Shown here one piece after another: positions 24,376-37,793 of a DNA stretch of 64,000 nucleotides (its first letter is position 1; the number at the start of each line of letters is the position of its first letter). A model generated the notes under the pieces. That model made no database searches. It saw only the letters and a list, made by a program, of their open reading frames with translations, and had not been told where the DNA came from. The translations under genes were made by a program, and so were the position numbers. This DNA comes from Scleroderma bovista (lineage: Eukaryota; Basidiomycota; Agaricomycetes; Boletales; Sclerodermataceae). Location of the stretch: NCBI GenBank assembly GCA_037178675.1, contig JAYMGJ010000040.1, positions 211,511 to 275,510 of the forward strand, in the 5' to 3' direction.

Positions 24376-24735
24376 CTACCATGAAGCCTTGTGGACTCCA
24401 GGGATTTCGTTGTTCAGCGCTTTCAGCCTGAATTGATACTTGAAGCAATGCTTGGTAAACTACACTGAAGAACGAAAAGGCAACCAATGACTCACCCTGC
24501 AAAGCGCAAATTCGCTCATGATACCCCGCCCACGGCCTGACTCAGAGCAGCGATTTTTGACAGTGGTGGGGCGGGTGTACCTCCCGAAGGTGTTCAATTG
24601 CAGCTGTGCCTGATGGCGCACCTGAGGGGGTAGACTCTCGTTGCGGGCGACATACAGATAAGCACGGCGGATAACTTCGTTTGCCTTGACGAGCTCTCGT
24701 GCTTTCATGTCCCGGAGGACACGAATGTTCGGCAT
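24376..24735 (-). CDS. MRP2: Mitochondrial small-subunit ribosomal protein uS14m
   Basis: Two exons (24735-24497 and 24438-24376). The N-terminus is MPNIRVLRDMKARELV. The S14 core GRYTRPTTVKNRC-SESGRGRG is followed by MSEFALCR, then after the intron YQFRLKALNNEIPGV and the closing HKASW. The S14 signature RCxxSGRGRG and the family ending are diagnostic. It binds the head of the mitochondrial small subunit. There is no zinc-binding CxxC pair, as in many mitochondrial S14 proteins. It faces head-to-head a small membrane-protein gene. Confidence 0.95.
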
Positions 24736-24757
24736 GACTTCAAGGTGGTCTTTGAAG

Positions 24758-24779
24758 AATAAATAAATATTTATTTATT
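24758..24779. repeat. 22-bp perfect AT palindrome in divergent promoter
   Basis: AATAAATAAAT is followed directly by its reverse complement ATTTATTTATT. It lies 23 bases upstream of the uS14m ATG and between two divergent genes. Confidence 0.85.
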
Positions 24780-24920
24780 TGAGTCGGAGAGCACCGGATT
24801 AACGAAATGTATTCTGTCAAAATTTGTCGACTCTGTACGGTGGATATGGGCTCAAGTGGTACGTCTCTGCCAGCACTTCTGTTTAACTCGGTTGCTGATC
24901 CTCACCCTTGCAGCTATAGA

Positions 24921-25172
24921 ATGCCCAGAGTTGTTCGCATAACACCCCAAAGGCGTCGCGCATTGGTCTCTACATTGTTTGGGCTTACGTTTTTCGCGTC
25001 GGTATTGACCGTCTCCGCGTCGAACGTCCTCCCGTGCCCAGTGCGGCGTGATAGAAACCTACATGCGGAGAGTGAGGTGGTGATCACTGGAGAAAAGAAG
25101 TCGAGGCGGTGGATACAGGAGAGGTCTATCTCACAAGATACCTGCTCGGGTGGTCGGTGTCAAACGGCTTGA
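24921..25172 (+). CDS. Small single-pass membrane protein, unknown
   Basis: From MPRVVRITPQRRRAL, a basic start runs into one membrane segment (TLFGLTFFASVLTVSASNVL), then PCPVRRDR with one cysteine and a charged tail (EKKSRRWIQER). About 83 residues. This looks like a small mitochondrial or ER tail protein, but I recognise no family. An upstream ATG at 24807 is in another frame relative to this one unless spliced. The 3' end overlaps the opposite-strand gene below, so the true stop may be earlier through splicing. Confidence 0.5.
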   Translation: MPRVVRITPQRRRALVSTLFGLTFFASVLTVSASNVLPCPVRRDRNLHAESEVVITGEKKSRRWIQERSISQDTCSGGRCQTA

Positions 25173-25638
25173 ATCTAATGTTTGCCTCTGAGGCACGCTC
25201 CAAAGCATCTGCATAGATCTCCAGGACATAGCTATGGCGAAGAGGAAGGCTGTACGTGTGGAACAGATGTATCTGGGCATTGTGGAAATTGACTATTCCC
25301 CTTCCGTTAGGGATAATCAACCTCCCGTCGTAGATCTGTGGCGCATTCGTGGCTGCCTGTAGGACCCTGGTTGGCTTGAAGCATAGCATTGGGAGAACAC
25401 GGACAAGACAACACGTGGTTTTCAAGGTGTGGGGGACACATTGAAATGGTATATAGGACGGAACATATGGAACATATGAAGCCCACACGGAAAGCATCCC
25501 CACAAGTATCGACCACACAGCTTTCAGTAGAGCCTGGAACGGGCTTTCAACGCCTGATCTCCATCTTCCGAGACCAAGTAAAGGATAAGGCTCCACATCT
25601 GGGTACAGGGTACGGAGTTCACTGCCTGGCGACTCCAT
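25126..25638 (-). CDS. Hypothetical protein, possible membrane segment
   Basis: An open frame of 170 codons from MESPGSELRTLYPDVEP. It has a hydrophobic stretch (AVWSILVGMLSVWASYV) and a C-terminal half that looks conserved in style: GRLIIPNGRGIVNFHNAQI, HTYSLPLRHSYVLEIYADAL and EANIRFKPFD. No family is recognised. A possible intron lies between about 25440 and 25360, since the middle part is poor in protein-like composition. It overlaps the 3' end of the plus-strand small gene by 47 bases. Confidence 0.45.
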   Translation of the reverse strand: MESPGSELRTLYPDVEPYPLLGLGRWRSGVESPFQALLKAVWSILVGMLSVWASYVPYVPSYIPFQCVPHTLKTTCCLVRVLPMLCFKPTRVLQAATNAPQIYDGRLIIPNGRGIVNFHNAQIHLFHTYSLPLRHSYVLEIYADALERASEANIRFKPFDTDHPSRYLVR

Positions 25639-26292
25639 GCTGTCTTGCGTTCACCTTTGTCAACCTGTGCCCAAACGGCGTGAGTATTGTGGCAATGGAT
25701 TCATATGCACTGAGCTGGGCCTGGGGCATTGGGCTCATTATGATCGCGGTGTCTCGGGGATGCCGCTGTGCATTATGTAGCTACTATTTCGCGTGGATTG
25801 CATTGCGGACGAACATTTGTTTGAGCCAGGTTTGTTCCACAAGAAGCCTTGGACCGAGCAGTGCCTGGTGTCCAAGTGACGGCAAAGTCAAAATGTGATC
25901 AGATCACTAAAGCGACCCTACTGTACTGTGGGCGCCTCACATTTTGCACTTGGACTGCGACCTCCGCACTATCACTGCTAGTAGTAGTATACACAGTTAG
26001 CTGGCACAGGTATCATATCGGCGACCGTGCTCGGTTACTCTCTACCGGTGTGAGGTTGGCACGGTAAAAATTGAGAAGAGAAAGCCGCCTTATTATGTAA
26101 GCCATTTTGTATGTGCTTTACCGACGAAGGACAGGTACAATAATCTCGTCAAATCTTGCAGTGGGTGGACGCTTTTTCTCTCTCAATCCTTGATTGCCTG
26201 TTGGTCTCCTGGTCCCTCTCAATTTCTGTGGTCGAAGATTCAGCGATCGAGGACGTCGAGTCAATTCCAGGTTTGAGGTTGAACAAAGTGTC
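25639..26292. other. Intergenic stretch, no gene seen
   Basis: About 650 bases upstream of the kinase gene. ORFs on both strands are short and unstructured. Probably the kinase promoter and leader. Confidence 0.5.
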
Positions 26293-28924
<2,632 letters not shown>

Positions 28925-30254
28925 GCACCCGAGTTGCCCTATCACCGTGACCTTCGCCGTGATCATGGGTCCTCGGTGCCTCTTGGGAACACGGAGGTTT
29001 TCCATTGACTCTCCCAGGTGGTTGCGGCGAGTGTTGCCGAGTCGTGAACATTGCTGATTCTATTGCTCTCACTCGTTTTCGTCATAGAGAATTCGCAGGT
29101 TGAATGTTTTTTCCCTTTTCCGGAGATAAGATATCATTGACATGTACCATTTGCCAATCCGCATACCAGACTATATGCTACCTAGTTGCTGGCACATCCT
29201 GGCGATTCCTGCCCCTGGCCATTTTTTTCTGTGCTTACTTGTGGTTTATAGAAGACAATGGTTTTAATGAGGAATGGAATGTCGGATCAAGAGATGAGCC
29301 ACCAGTCGAGCAGCGTTGGAGGTGTCGGACATAGGGCGAACACGCCTCGGGTGGGTTGTTCCAGAACACGACAAAAGGGCGCGGTGGGAGAGATCAGTGG
29401 ATGGAAATGAAAAAAGTGCGCAAACACTGGTACAGGGGGGGAAGAACAAATGTTCCATGGATGAAGATGGCAATGGGGAGCCACATCTTGTCATGTACGA
29501 AAGTGATTCAGTTGCGTTGATCAGATGTTGATGCTGATGGGCGCGGAGTGGTGGCGGGGATAGCCGGTCCGGTGCGGGCCAGCAGCCGCGAGCGGTGGGC
29601 GAGTCGCTGGCGAGCGCCGTTCTTTGTCCCGACCAAACCCAACGAATTTGCAAATCAGAGCGGGGACCCCGGGGACCCCCGTCGGACATTCAAACGCGAT
29701 GCTCGCCAGGCTGTCCAGCGTGCACACGCGGACTACAGCACGGACACAGGAGTGCAAGAGCCCATGGCGAGTATGTCGAGGAGGCGATGGGATCTCTGGG
29801 ACGCGGCCACTCGAGGGGATCACATGAAGGGCTCCCCGAAAAGGACTAGCGGATTTGACCTCGGCGCCGAGGGTCTGGCGAGGTGTCTGGATCAGGCAAT
29901 GGCCAGTTGTATGTGTCTATTTGGAATGAATTTACCGAGGGTGATTTCCGAGCCCAGCCGCGGCTTGTGGGATGACAGCCTTGATTACGTATTAATCTGC
30001 AAAAGGCAAGCGCGGCAGCAAAAATGGATGCAGTCACGTAACGCTATTTTCGGGCAAGAAGAGTTCTCCACCGACTTCATATTATTTGGACGGCCTTTCT
30101 CCTCGTCAAAAAGACGTCGATCGAGGACACCCAGCGCATATCCCCTCGTCGCTGTCGCTGTCGTCGTCCTCGTCGTCGCCCAGTTTCTCCTTCGTCGTAC
30201 ATATATATACTGATACCCTTCGCCATTCCCTCTCTACGCCCCGCTACGTTCGAC
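28925..30254. other. 1.3-kb upstream region of the HSF gene
   Basis: It lies between the kinase stop and the HSF-domain start. One plus-strand ORF of 221 codons (29548-30213) is open but arginine-rich, lacks motifs and is overlapped by ORFs in other frames. A (TCG)n-like tract lies near 30136-30180 and an AT-rich TATA-like element near 30199-30208, about 50 bases before the HSF ATG. I treat it as promoter and leader. Confidence 0.5.
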
Positions 30255-32224
30255 ATGCAAGACCTCTACGCTCCCTCATACCCCCACCAGCAACCGCACC
30301 GTCACCAGTGGCCTCGTCACAGCGACCACTCCTACCCACACATCAACACAAGCGCACCCTTATACCCCCAGCAGCCCTCTGCCAATGCCCACTCCTCCTC
30401 CAGCAACGACTCCCCCACAGACGACACTGGCTCCACCCTCAAGGTCCACGAACAACAACAGCCCCCTCCCCAAAAATCAGAGTCCAAACCACAGGCCACC
30501 TTTTTGACCAAGCTATACGCGTGGGTCTTGCCCCCCTCCTCCCTCCCTCCCCCCCCCCCTGCTAACGCGTCTCTCAACAGCCTGCTCGAGCGACCAGAAA
30601 ACCATCACATGATCAGATGGGATCCCGCAGGCGAACATATCATTGTAGAGCGTCCAGAACAACTCGCACTCCATGTCCTCCCAAGTGTGTACCGTCAATC
30701 TAGGTTTGCCAGCTTCTCTCGGCAACTAAACGTGTGTGCTTCGCCTTGTCTTATTTTCTTCGATTAATTTCATTCGCAGATCTACGGTTTCATGCGCAAA
30801 GTAAACTTGCGCAATGTTGACCCTGCCATCGATGATCCCGATGCGAGCACCTGGTGTCAGTACTCATCAATGCAGCCCTTTGTTCTGTCGTTGACGTCCT
30901 CACAGCCCACCCCACTCTCAACCGCCATTCACCCCCAGAAGTGGTCGCCAATTTCAAGCGCCGCGTCCCTCCGCGTCTCCCTAAACCAAGGAAGCGCGAG
31001 ACTCAGGAGGCTCCCAACATCCCTCCCCCACGCTCAGCGGTTGGCGTCCCTTCGGTCTCTCTCTCGGTAGGCACCAGGAATGGGATGTTCAATGGCCGCG
31101 CTCGCGGCTTCTCCGCCCCTGGCTCGTTCACTCCCCTCAGCCAGGGCGGCGCCGCAGGTTGGGGCACCTCATACCCACGTAACGCATTGCCGCCACTCAC
31201 AGTGCCATCTGACTCGCCCTCGCTGTCGCACCCCCATGGTATGTACAGTCAATCGCAAGCTCTCCAGTCCATCTCTCCCACGGAGGACTCTCCCACGGCT
31301 CAGTTCAGCGCAATGGCCTCTGGAACAGGGTACGCCCAGCACACACCCCAGGTCTCTTCCTCTCAGCCGTACTCGTACACGGAGCCAGGCTGGTCGTTTT
31401 CCCCCAACAACTCGACCTCGAGCCATTCGGGTAGCCTGTCGTCCTTGTTGAACCCTCCTACGGGCAGCGGATACAGCACGCGTCCAACGCCAACGATCAA
31501 TACGTCGTATACCCCTTCATATTCGAGTGTCTCGATGCACAGCGACAATACCCCGCCTTCGCTGTCCCCGGATACCCACAGCCGTCCAACTACGGGCTAC
31601 TCGATTTCTTCTGTGTCTTCGCTGTCGTACGAGGAATCCTCCTCTCATCATACTACGTACCAACATGGCGATTATTCCCGTCCGGGCTCGAGCCATCACC
31701 GCGCAGGTTCGCCGACGCTGTCGCGGCCCCCCTCCTCGTCAAAGCAGTACGCACCTAGCTCGCTCACTGGCAGAGTCGGTCGTCCACGGCGCCACAGCCA
31801 GGCAATAAGCCCCTACCCATCGCCATACGACCATCACACGTCAGAACGAACGTCTTCCTCGCCGCATCCTGCTGATGATGTAACCATGCCTCGGGTGCGA
31901 AGCATGGTGCATGCTGACCCTTATGGGTTTACCTCCAGTCAAGCCGAGTTCGCATACTCTGCTGTTGGGAGCAATCCATCGATGGACTCGATGGACGCTC
32001 GCAACGGGTGGGGTCATCATGCGCAACGCCCGTCTACGAGCGCATCGTCTATCAGTGCTGCTTCACATACCTCGTCTTCGCAGGCACATACACCTCCGCT
32101 TGACGGGTATGCTGAGACAGACATCAATCGCTGTGAGTTGTTTGTCCTTGCTAATGTCATACGGCGTGACTTACTGACAGGTAGTTTCAACCAGTCTCAC
32201 CTGACTTTGGGTTCGTGGCAATGA
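30255..32224 (+). CDS. HSF-type DNA-binding domain transcription factor
   Basis: The first exons are 30255-30520, 30581-30731, 30780-30855 and 30904 onward. A Gln/Ser/Pro-rich N-terminus of about 75 residues precedes the HSF domain: ATFLTKLYALLERPENHHMI, RWDPAGEHIIVERPEQLA, the recognition helix SRFASFSRQLNIYGFMRKVN, and NFKRRVP at its end. The remaining 400 residues are Ser/Pro/Tyr-rich and disordered. No leucine-zipper trimer region (HR-A/B) follows the domain, so it is more like Sfl1/Mga1-type regulators than classical HSF1. The last exon is uncertain: either the stop at 32224 or an alternative frame ending at about 32272. Confidence 0.88.
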
Positions 32225-34187
32225 ACGAGCATCTACCTCCGCAATATACCAAGACGGCCAGTGAGCTTTAGATGCTGGCCATTTCGTGGGGTTGCTAGAC
32301 ATATGTGCGTGATGGCTGCCCGTCCAACTTTTTGGACTACGATACATGCTGTTGCCTTTGTGTTTTTTTTTTTTTTCTTTCTTTCCCCGCTACAATTCAC
32401 GGTCGTCTTTCGTTGCTGTCTCATTTCTCTTCTCATCTACATTGTTGGTGTCTTTGCTTGCTTCACTCTGGTAGAAGCACTGTTGAAACGAAATTGGAAA
32501 TGCCCGCCCGTTCATTATTATATTCTTTTTTTTTTCACGAATGATCCGTCCATCGATACCGTCGTTACCTGCATTGCTGCCCTCATCTCCATTTCTGCCG
32601 TGTATACCTCTTTGCTCATCCATATGTAGTACCAATACTCCATCCATACACTTCTTCGATACCTCGCTCGCTCGTTCCTTTTTTCCTTTTCTTTTTTCTC
32701 GTCTGGCTGTGTTTATGCGGTTACCCCGTATACTGTTACCCCGTTACTCGATATCCCAATTGGCTTTGTCGTATCCCGTTGAATATATTCGGGCTCGTGC
32801 AGCCATTCAATGCGCAAGGGGGTCGATGGCCTGATCGGGATCTTCAAATCTTGCCAACCGATCTATCTGTCCAGAATTCTGATCGGGGTATTGTTTGAGG
32901 GGGTCAGAAATAAATCCCTCACGCGGTAAAATAATATTATTTCTGTCACGAGGTGGTCATTATGTCCCTGTTTGGACATGTTGGGGTTTGTTGGAACCCG
33001 GACGAGAGTCGCTTTTTGTTTTTCCTTGACGTCACTATCAAGCAATTGTTTGTACGGGAGCGCGTTGTTCAAGACACCCGGTGCGATGTGACTTTTTTCG
33101 TTGGTGCAATGGGGTACCCTCAACACACGACTTGGTAGTATGTGGCGCTTTGCATCCCTGTGTCTATGCCAGCATTGGCCTGATCATAATGGCACGGCTC
33201 CAACGCACAGCAAGGGCCGTGTTCCATAATGCAAGGTTCACTTCATTCTCAGCGGGACAGGCCACTCAGTCTGGGCACGGCACCCAATTTCGTCCCCAAG
33301 GGGCTGGCAAGCTGCCAAAGTCTGGTCCCCCTCTTGCCGTTTAGACTCATATTACCTTTCGTTAGTGCCGATTATTTCTTCCGGGGCCACACATGAGCTT
33401 TTATTTTACTTATCCGCTCTATAGTATACCGACATGCTTGTGTGGTGTGGCATCCGTGCACGGATGACTCGCGTCTGTGCGTGTTCGAGACTAGCTTGAC
33501 TCGGTGGATCTAATACACTGTCGCGGCGACAAGTCACATCTCGTGGTTCCTGATCATATACATTCATCGGAATGGCTGTGTTTGACAGAATGTATGTATG
33601 TGGTGTTTTAAGGGGCACTACGCTCGTGCCATAGCACGATCGTCCAGTGGTCGGATAACGAGTGCTTCCATCTTGTCCGCTGCCAACCAAGCTTGGTCCC
33701 CCATCCATGCATCTAATGGAGCAGTCAATCATACATGTAGATGAACTTCGTTTGACGATATGCACAGCACCGTGCATGGATTGTGTTATTGCTACCGATG
33801 AGATATGGTAAACAAAGGACCGTGGGCAGGCTAAATGGGAAACCGTGTGTACCTACAACTCGAACTAAAACGGGATTAGGCACGAGGTAAACCGATAATG
33901 AATGTGTTAGGCTGAAGGAAATGCCAGCAAGAAAGAGATAATACACCCTTGATGAGTCAAGGCAAAAAAGGAGTTACATACATACACAGTTGCGGTAAGT
34001 GTGTCCATCTAATGGTCTGAATTGCGTGCGATGCGAGTAGTCCCCGCGGGTCAGCAGGGACTCTGGAGGGAGGGGGATGTAAGGAATTCGTAAGGAATTG
34101 GGGCACGAACTCAATATATAGTGTCCGAAGGAATGTCTCTTGGTTTGACTTTGTACGATATGAAACAAGCAAGGCAGACAGCGCGTA
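32225..34187. other. 2-kb intergenic region between convergent genes
   Basis: Largest gap in the window. It has pyrimidine-rich stretches near 32362-32390 and 32521-32540, then short ORFs on both strands. I see no coding signature, no tRNA and no repeat family. Confidence 0.5.
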
Positions 34188-35535
34188 TCATCGCGCCGAG
34201 AGCGGGAGAGGGGATGCGAGCTGTACCTCGGACATGTTTTCCCTCGGACGGGATAGGGGGAGGCGACCATACAGATGTAGGTCTGCTTCTTCATCTACGG
34301 TAGATTCTGGAGCCAGGAAGGCGACTCGCTCCTCGGAGGTGCCGCCTGTTGCCTCTACCTCGTCGTCGAGCTCGTCGTCTACGGCTCGGCGTGCGACCCA
34401 GCTAAGGTAGACAAGGAGTACGACACAGAGCACGATGCCGCCTACCGTCCATACCTGGCTCCAGCCATCGTCCTCTGGTGCTGCTTGCTTCGCGCTGAAT
34501 GAGCGGATTCCGGCACCGATACTGGTGTGTATGATGACCTTGAAGAGGGAAAGCGCGGTGCATATCACGTAAGTCTTCATTTCCAGCGTCGGAGTCGCCG
34601 CAAGAAGGGTATTTAGGACATTATAAGGATACGGGGCCAGTCGGACCAAGAAGAGAAGAGACGGTCTACGTTCGATGGCCCGGACAGCGCGAGAGAGACC
34701 ACGTGTGGACTGCAGCCATCGCGCGATAGGTTCACGGAGGAATGTACGTGATAAGGAGAAGACGACGATAGCGCCTGATAAAGCTGCCGAGTATGAGATG
34801 AATGCACCAATCCACGGACCAAAGGTATATCCAGAGAGCGTGATCAGTGTGGAGTAGAGAGGGACGGGTGCTGGACCGGGTGAGATAATTTCCAGGCAAG
34901 TAAAAAGAAGAAAAAAAAGGCAAAGTGAATTTCCCGTAGAAGATCTCATCTGAGAGAGAGAGAAAAAAGACGTACGAAATGTGGTGATGAATATAAGACA
35001 GAAGAGGGTGGCATATCCAAAGTATTCATCGTTCCGCAACCAATGTGAGAGCTGATCAAGGCCTGGAATGTCCGTTGGATGCGTATCATGAGAAGAGGGT
35101 AGCAAGTCAGTGTCCATATTAACGCCGGGTACGGTATGGACATGAAACGCGCAGCAAAATATTCTCGAGAGCAGTCTCACGAGGAGAGAGGGCTAATTTT
35201 GTAACCGATCGAGGGGGGGGGGACTTACCGTCAAAGACCTCCGTTTTCCAGAACGTGATGGCGAGGAGGAAACCGAGACTGGTTGCTCCATACGCCAGGA
35301 CAGGAGACCACTGCTTGAGTAAATTCCATATCCGCAGGCTACGTGGACGGACGTAGCGCGCAGAAAGAGACGGCCGATGTGAAGCGCCAGCGTTCAATCT
35401 AGGGGGACGAGATGGAATGAATATATGGGGCTGCGGGCGGGCGGAACGATCTGGGCGGGGACTGGGATCGCAGGACGAGCCGAGGGGGATGCACTTCTCG
35501 TTGAAGACATGGGGGGGACCTGTTTCAGCGGTCAT
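34188..35535 (-). CDS. TVP38: TVP38/TMEM64-family (SNARE-associated, VTT domain) membrane protein
   Basis: Three exons, start at 35535. A basic, Pro-rich N-terminus is followed by a membrane helix (YGATSLGFLLAITFWKT), then LDQLSHWLRNDEYFGYAT. The VTT core spans PPVPLYSTLITLSGYTFGPW and the GAxxxxSxALSGA region, with LVRLAPYPYNVLNTLLAATP, the family F/Y-R-x-x-P-x-P-x-N block. Later come a final membrane helix (VGGIVLCVVLLVYLSWV) and an acidic tail. TVP38 proteins sit in the Golgi or ER. VTT proteins are linked to lipid scrambling and vesicle traffic. Intron 2 is about 140 nt, longer than usual for this window. A 212-base gap separates it head-to-head from a small gene. Confidence 0.92.
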
Positions 35536-35746
35536 CCTTTGGGACGTGTCCTGTCGGGCGGCGGGTATGTGTGGGGAGCGCAACACTTGGAAACCAGCAC
35601 CGAGCGAGGCCCTGGGGGAAGAGGCAGAGCGAGCGACGACGAGCTGGGCTTTGCTGGCGATATAAAACAAAGTCCTCTGCGATCGTGGCCGGTTTCCGGT
35701 TATGGATGTTCCTCACGCCACCTCCCCTGGTTGACCCGCCACCACC

Positions 35747-36103
35747 ATGATGCTCATCCTGCGGCCATCGCACGTGCGCCGCGCCCCAGCAGCGGGGATG
35801 CGCTGCTACACAGACCAGCGAGCAAGGCATGCACAGTGGTACTCGTCCGTGCTGCCAGGCATGGTCCCAATCGCACTCCTCGGCTCCGCAGTGTACATGG
35901 TATCTTTCATCCTCTCCTATCCCGCCTCGGTCATTCAGCATCTTTGTTAGGCACTCCACCTCGCCCAAAGCAAACTGGCACACGAAAAATTCATCGACGA
36001 AGCCAATGCACGCATCCGCGCGCTCGAAGAAGAAGTAGCCAGGCTACAAAAAGATTGCCATGCCGTGCCGCAATCTCGTAACTGGTGGTGGCGGTGGCCT
36101 TGA
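35747..36103 (+). CDS. Small membrane/coiled-coil protein, probably mitochondrial
   Basis: Two exons (35747-35899 and 35951-36103) of 153 bases each give 101 residues. An Arg-rich, acid-free N-terminus (MMLILRPSHVRRAPAAG) looks like a mitochondrial presequence. One membrane helix (VLPGMVPIALLGSAVYM) follows, then a charged coiled coil (FIDEANARIRALEEEVARLQ) and a Trp-rich end (NWWWRWP). The layout resembles small inner-membrane assembly factors, but I do not recognise the family. Phase and the strong helix pattern support it. Confidence 0.7.
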
Positions 36104-36218
36104 CGTTCACATCCATAAAGTAAATACGATATACATCAACATGATAACACATGGGGTCAGTAGTCGGCTTGGGTATATCCAGAGTCGATAACAAGCCATG
36201 TACAGAAAGGCATCATCC

Positions 36219-37718
36219 TCAGATAGCGCTCGCCAGCGCCTTGGTAACAAGAGCAGACTTGTACTTGTCGTGCAGCTTGCAAGAGCTAGGTGCAGTAAAT
36301 CAGCACCATCTACCCTCGAGCGTAATACACCTACCTGAGAATGGCAGCTGCCAATCCCACAAACGATTGTATAGTGTCCTTGCCGCGCCTGAGTCCAAAC
36401 ACATCGTACGCTGTGAACATATCCCATCAGTCGTGACAATAAGAATCAAAGGAGGCAATACGCACAGACAAAGATGAGGTCCATGGCGAGTTTTGTACGA
36501 GTGATACCCAACCAATAAGTTTTCCTCTGAAGTCTTGCGAGCTCCTTCCGATCCATTTTGGAAGCTCTCGGCTGAGACTTGGCCGTTGCACCCGCCATGG
36601 ATTCTTGGTATGCACGGTTCTCGACTATGAACACACGGTCAGCGTTTATGGTGGGGGGGGGGTCCAAGTCTCGTTACCTTGGCGCTGCTGTCCCTCCACG
36701 ATGCTCAACTCGATCCCATTCTGGACGAGCCCCACGAGTGTTCCAAAGAACCAGCACCAGTCGGCGAAACGGGCAGCCCTGGCACCGGTCTTAGGGCCAA
36801 TGAGGCCGAGTTTGGAGAGTGTGGATATGTCGTCCGACAGGCCGTTGACGAGATCCAGGAGGACGGGTGGAGGGGCTGCAAGAAGTGCCTGGAAGAATGG
36901 ATGCGAAAGGAGCGAGCCGGTGAAGGATAGTGGTGCGGGTTTCTTGGGGGGTATGTCGGCAAGGAAGGACGAGTCGAGGGAGGCATATGGGACATGTTTT
37001 TGTGCAAGAATCATGCTCAAGGGTGTGAGCCAGTCGAACAGAAGGAGCATTTTTCTGTCAAGGTGATCAGTATGACATGCATGAGAGTCGTTGGACATAC
37101 CTTGTGAATGAAAAGCCTGAGCGGGTAGACTCTAGCCGTCGCACGAGGGACCGCTGCCATGTAGATGTGCTGTTGCGGAACAGCAGGCTGGTATGAAAGA
37201 GGAGGTAGACTCGAATGGCATACTGCAGGACTTTCTGGAGGTGGAGTGGATGTAGGGACGGCGGTTAGGACAGAGCGGACACTCACAAATGCCTTGTCGC
37301 GACCGTAGCTAGTGGCGACAATATCGCGCCAGACCTCATGGGCGGGGATCTTCTTTTCTGCGGCTCTCACGCGCTCGTCCTCTTCGTCCAGCCCCAATTC
37401 GTCGGCTTCCGGATCGTCGTCGTCGGGGTCTTCCTTGCCTGCACTGTGGCCATGGACGGTCTCTGTGTCGTCTGGCTTTTCGTCGTATACACTTATGCTG
37501 GCAAAGTGGGCCGAGTTTGGGCGGGAGTGGGACGAGGTGGCAGCGCTTGTGCTTGAGCGAGGGGTGCGGGGCGGGTGGGCGGAGAGCGGGTTCATCTGAA
37601 ATGAGCCGTCGACATCGAAGGGCGGGGGGGCATAGAACTGAGAGTGTATTGAGTCACCCAGGGAGGCAGAGGACGAAGCAAGGTCGTCGTGTGCATGGGG
37701 GAATGTGATGGAGGACAT
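36219..37718 (-). CDS. PEX11: Peroxisomal membrane protein PEX11 with long N-terminal extension
   Basis: The start is MSSITFPHAHDD at 37718. About 130 residues rich in Ser and acidic residues precede the PEX11 domain. That domain opens at AHEVWRDIVATSYGRDKAF and continues KVLQYAIRVYLLF, RRLESTRSGFSFTRKMLLLF and TPLSMIL. It then runs through amphipathic segments RASKMDRKELARLQR, and YDVFGLRRGKDTIQS, ending TKALASAI. PEX11 proteins curve and divide peroxisomes. Most are about 230-250 residues, so this one is longer because of the extension and a Pro-rich insert. At least five introns. Confidence 0.88.
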
Positions 37719-37793
37719 GGTGTAAGCCGAGTATGACTCTGAGTGGCGCTGCAGCTCTTCTTGCAACGGTGTACATACACACGCTATATTACT

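Noticed and set aside
29264..29689. 141-codon minus-strand ORF
   Set aside because: Overlaps plus-strand ORFs of similar length; composition looks like GC-rich noncoding DNA.
33600..33700. Possible tRNA-like sequence
   Set aside because: No acceptor stem pairing or B-box consensus found on inspection.
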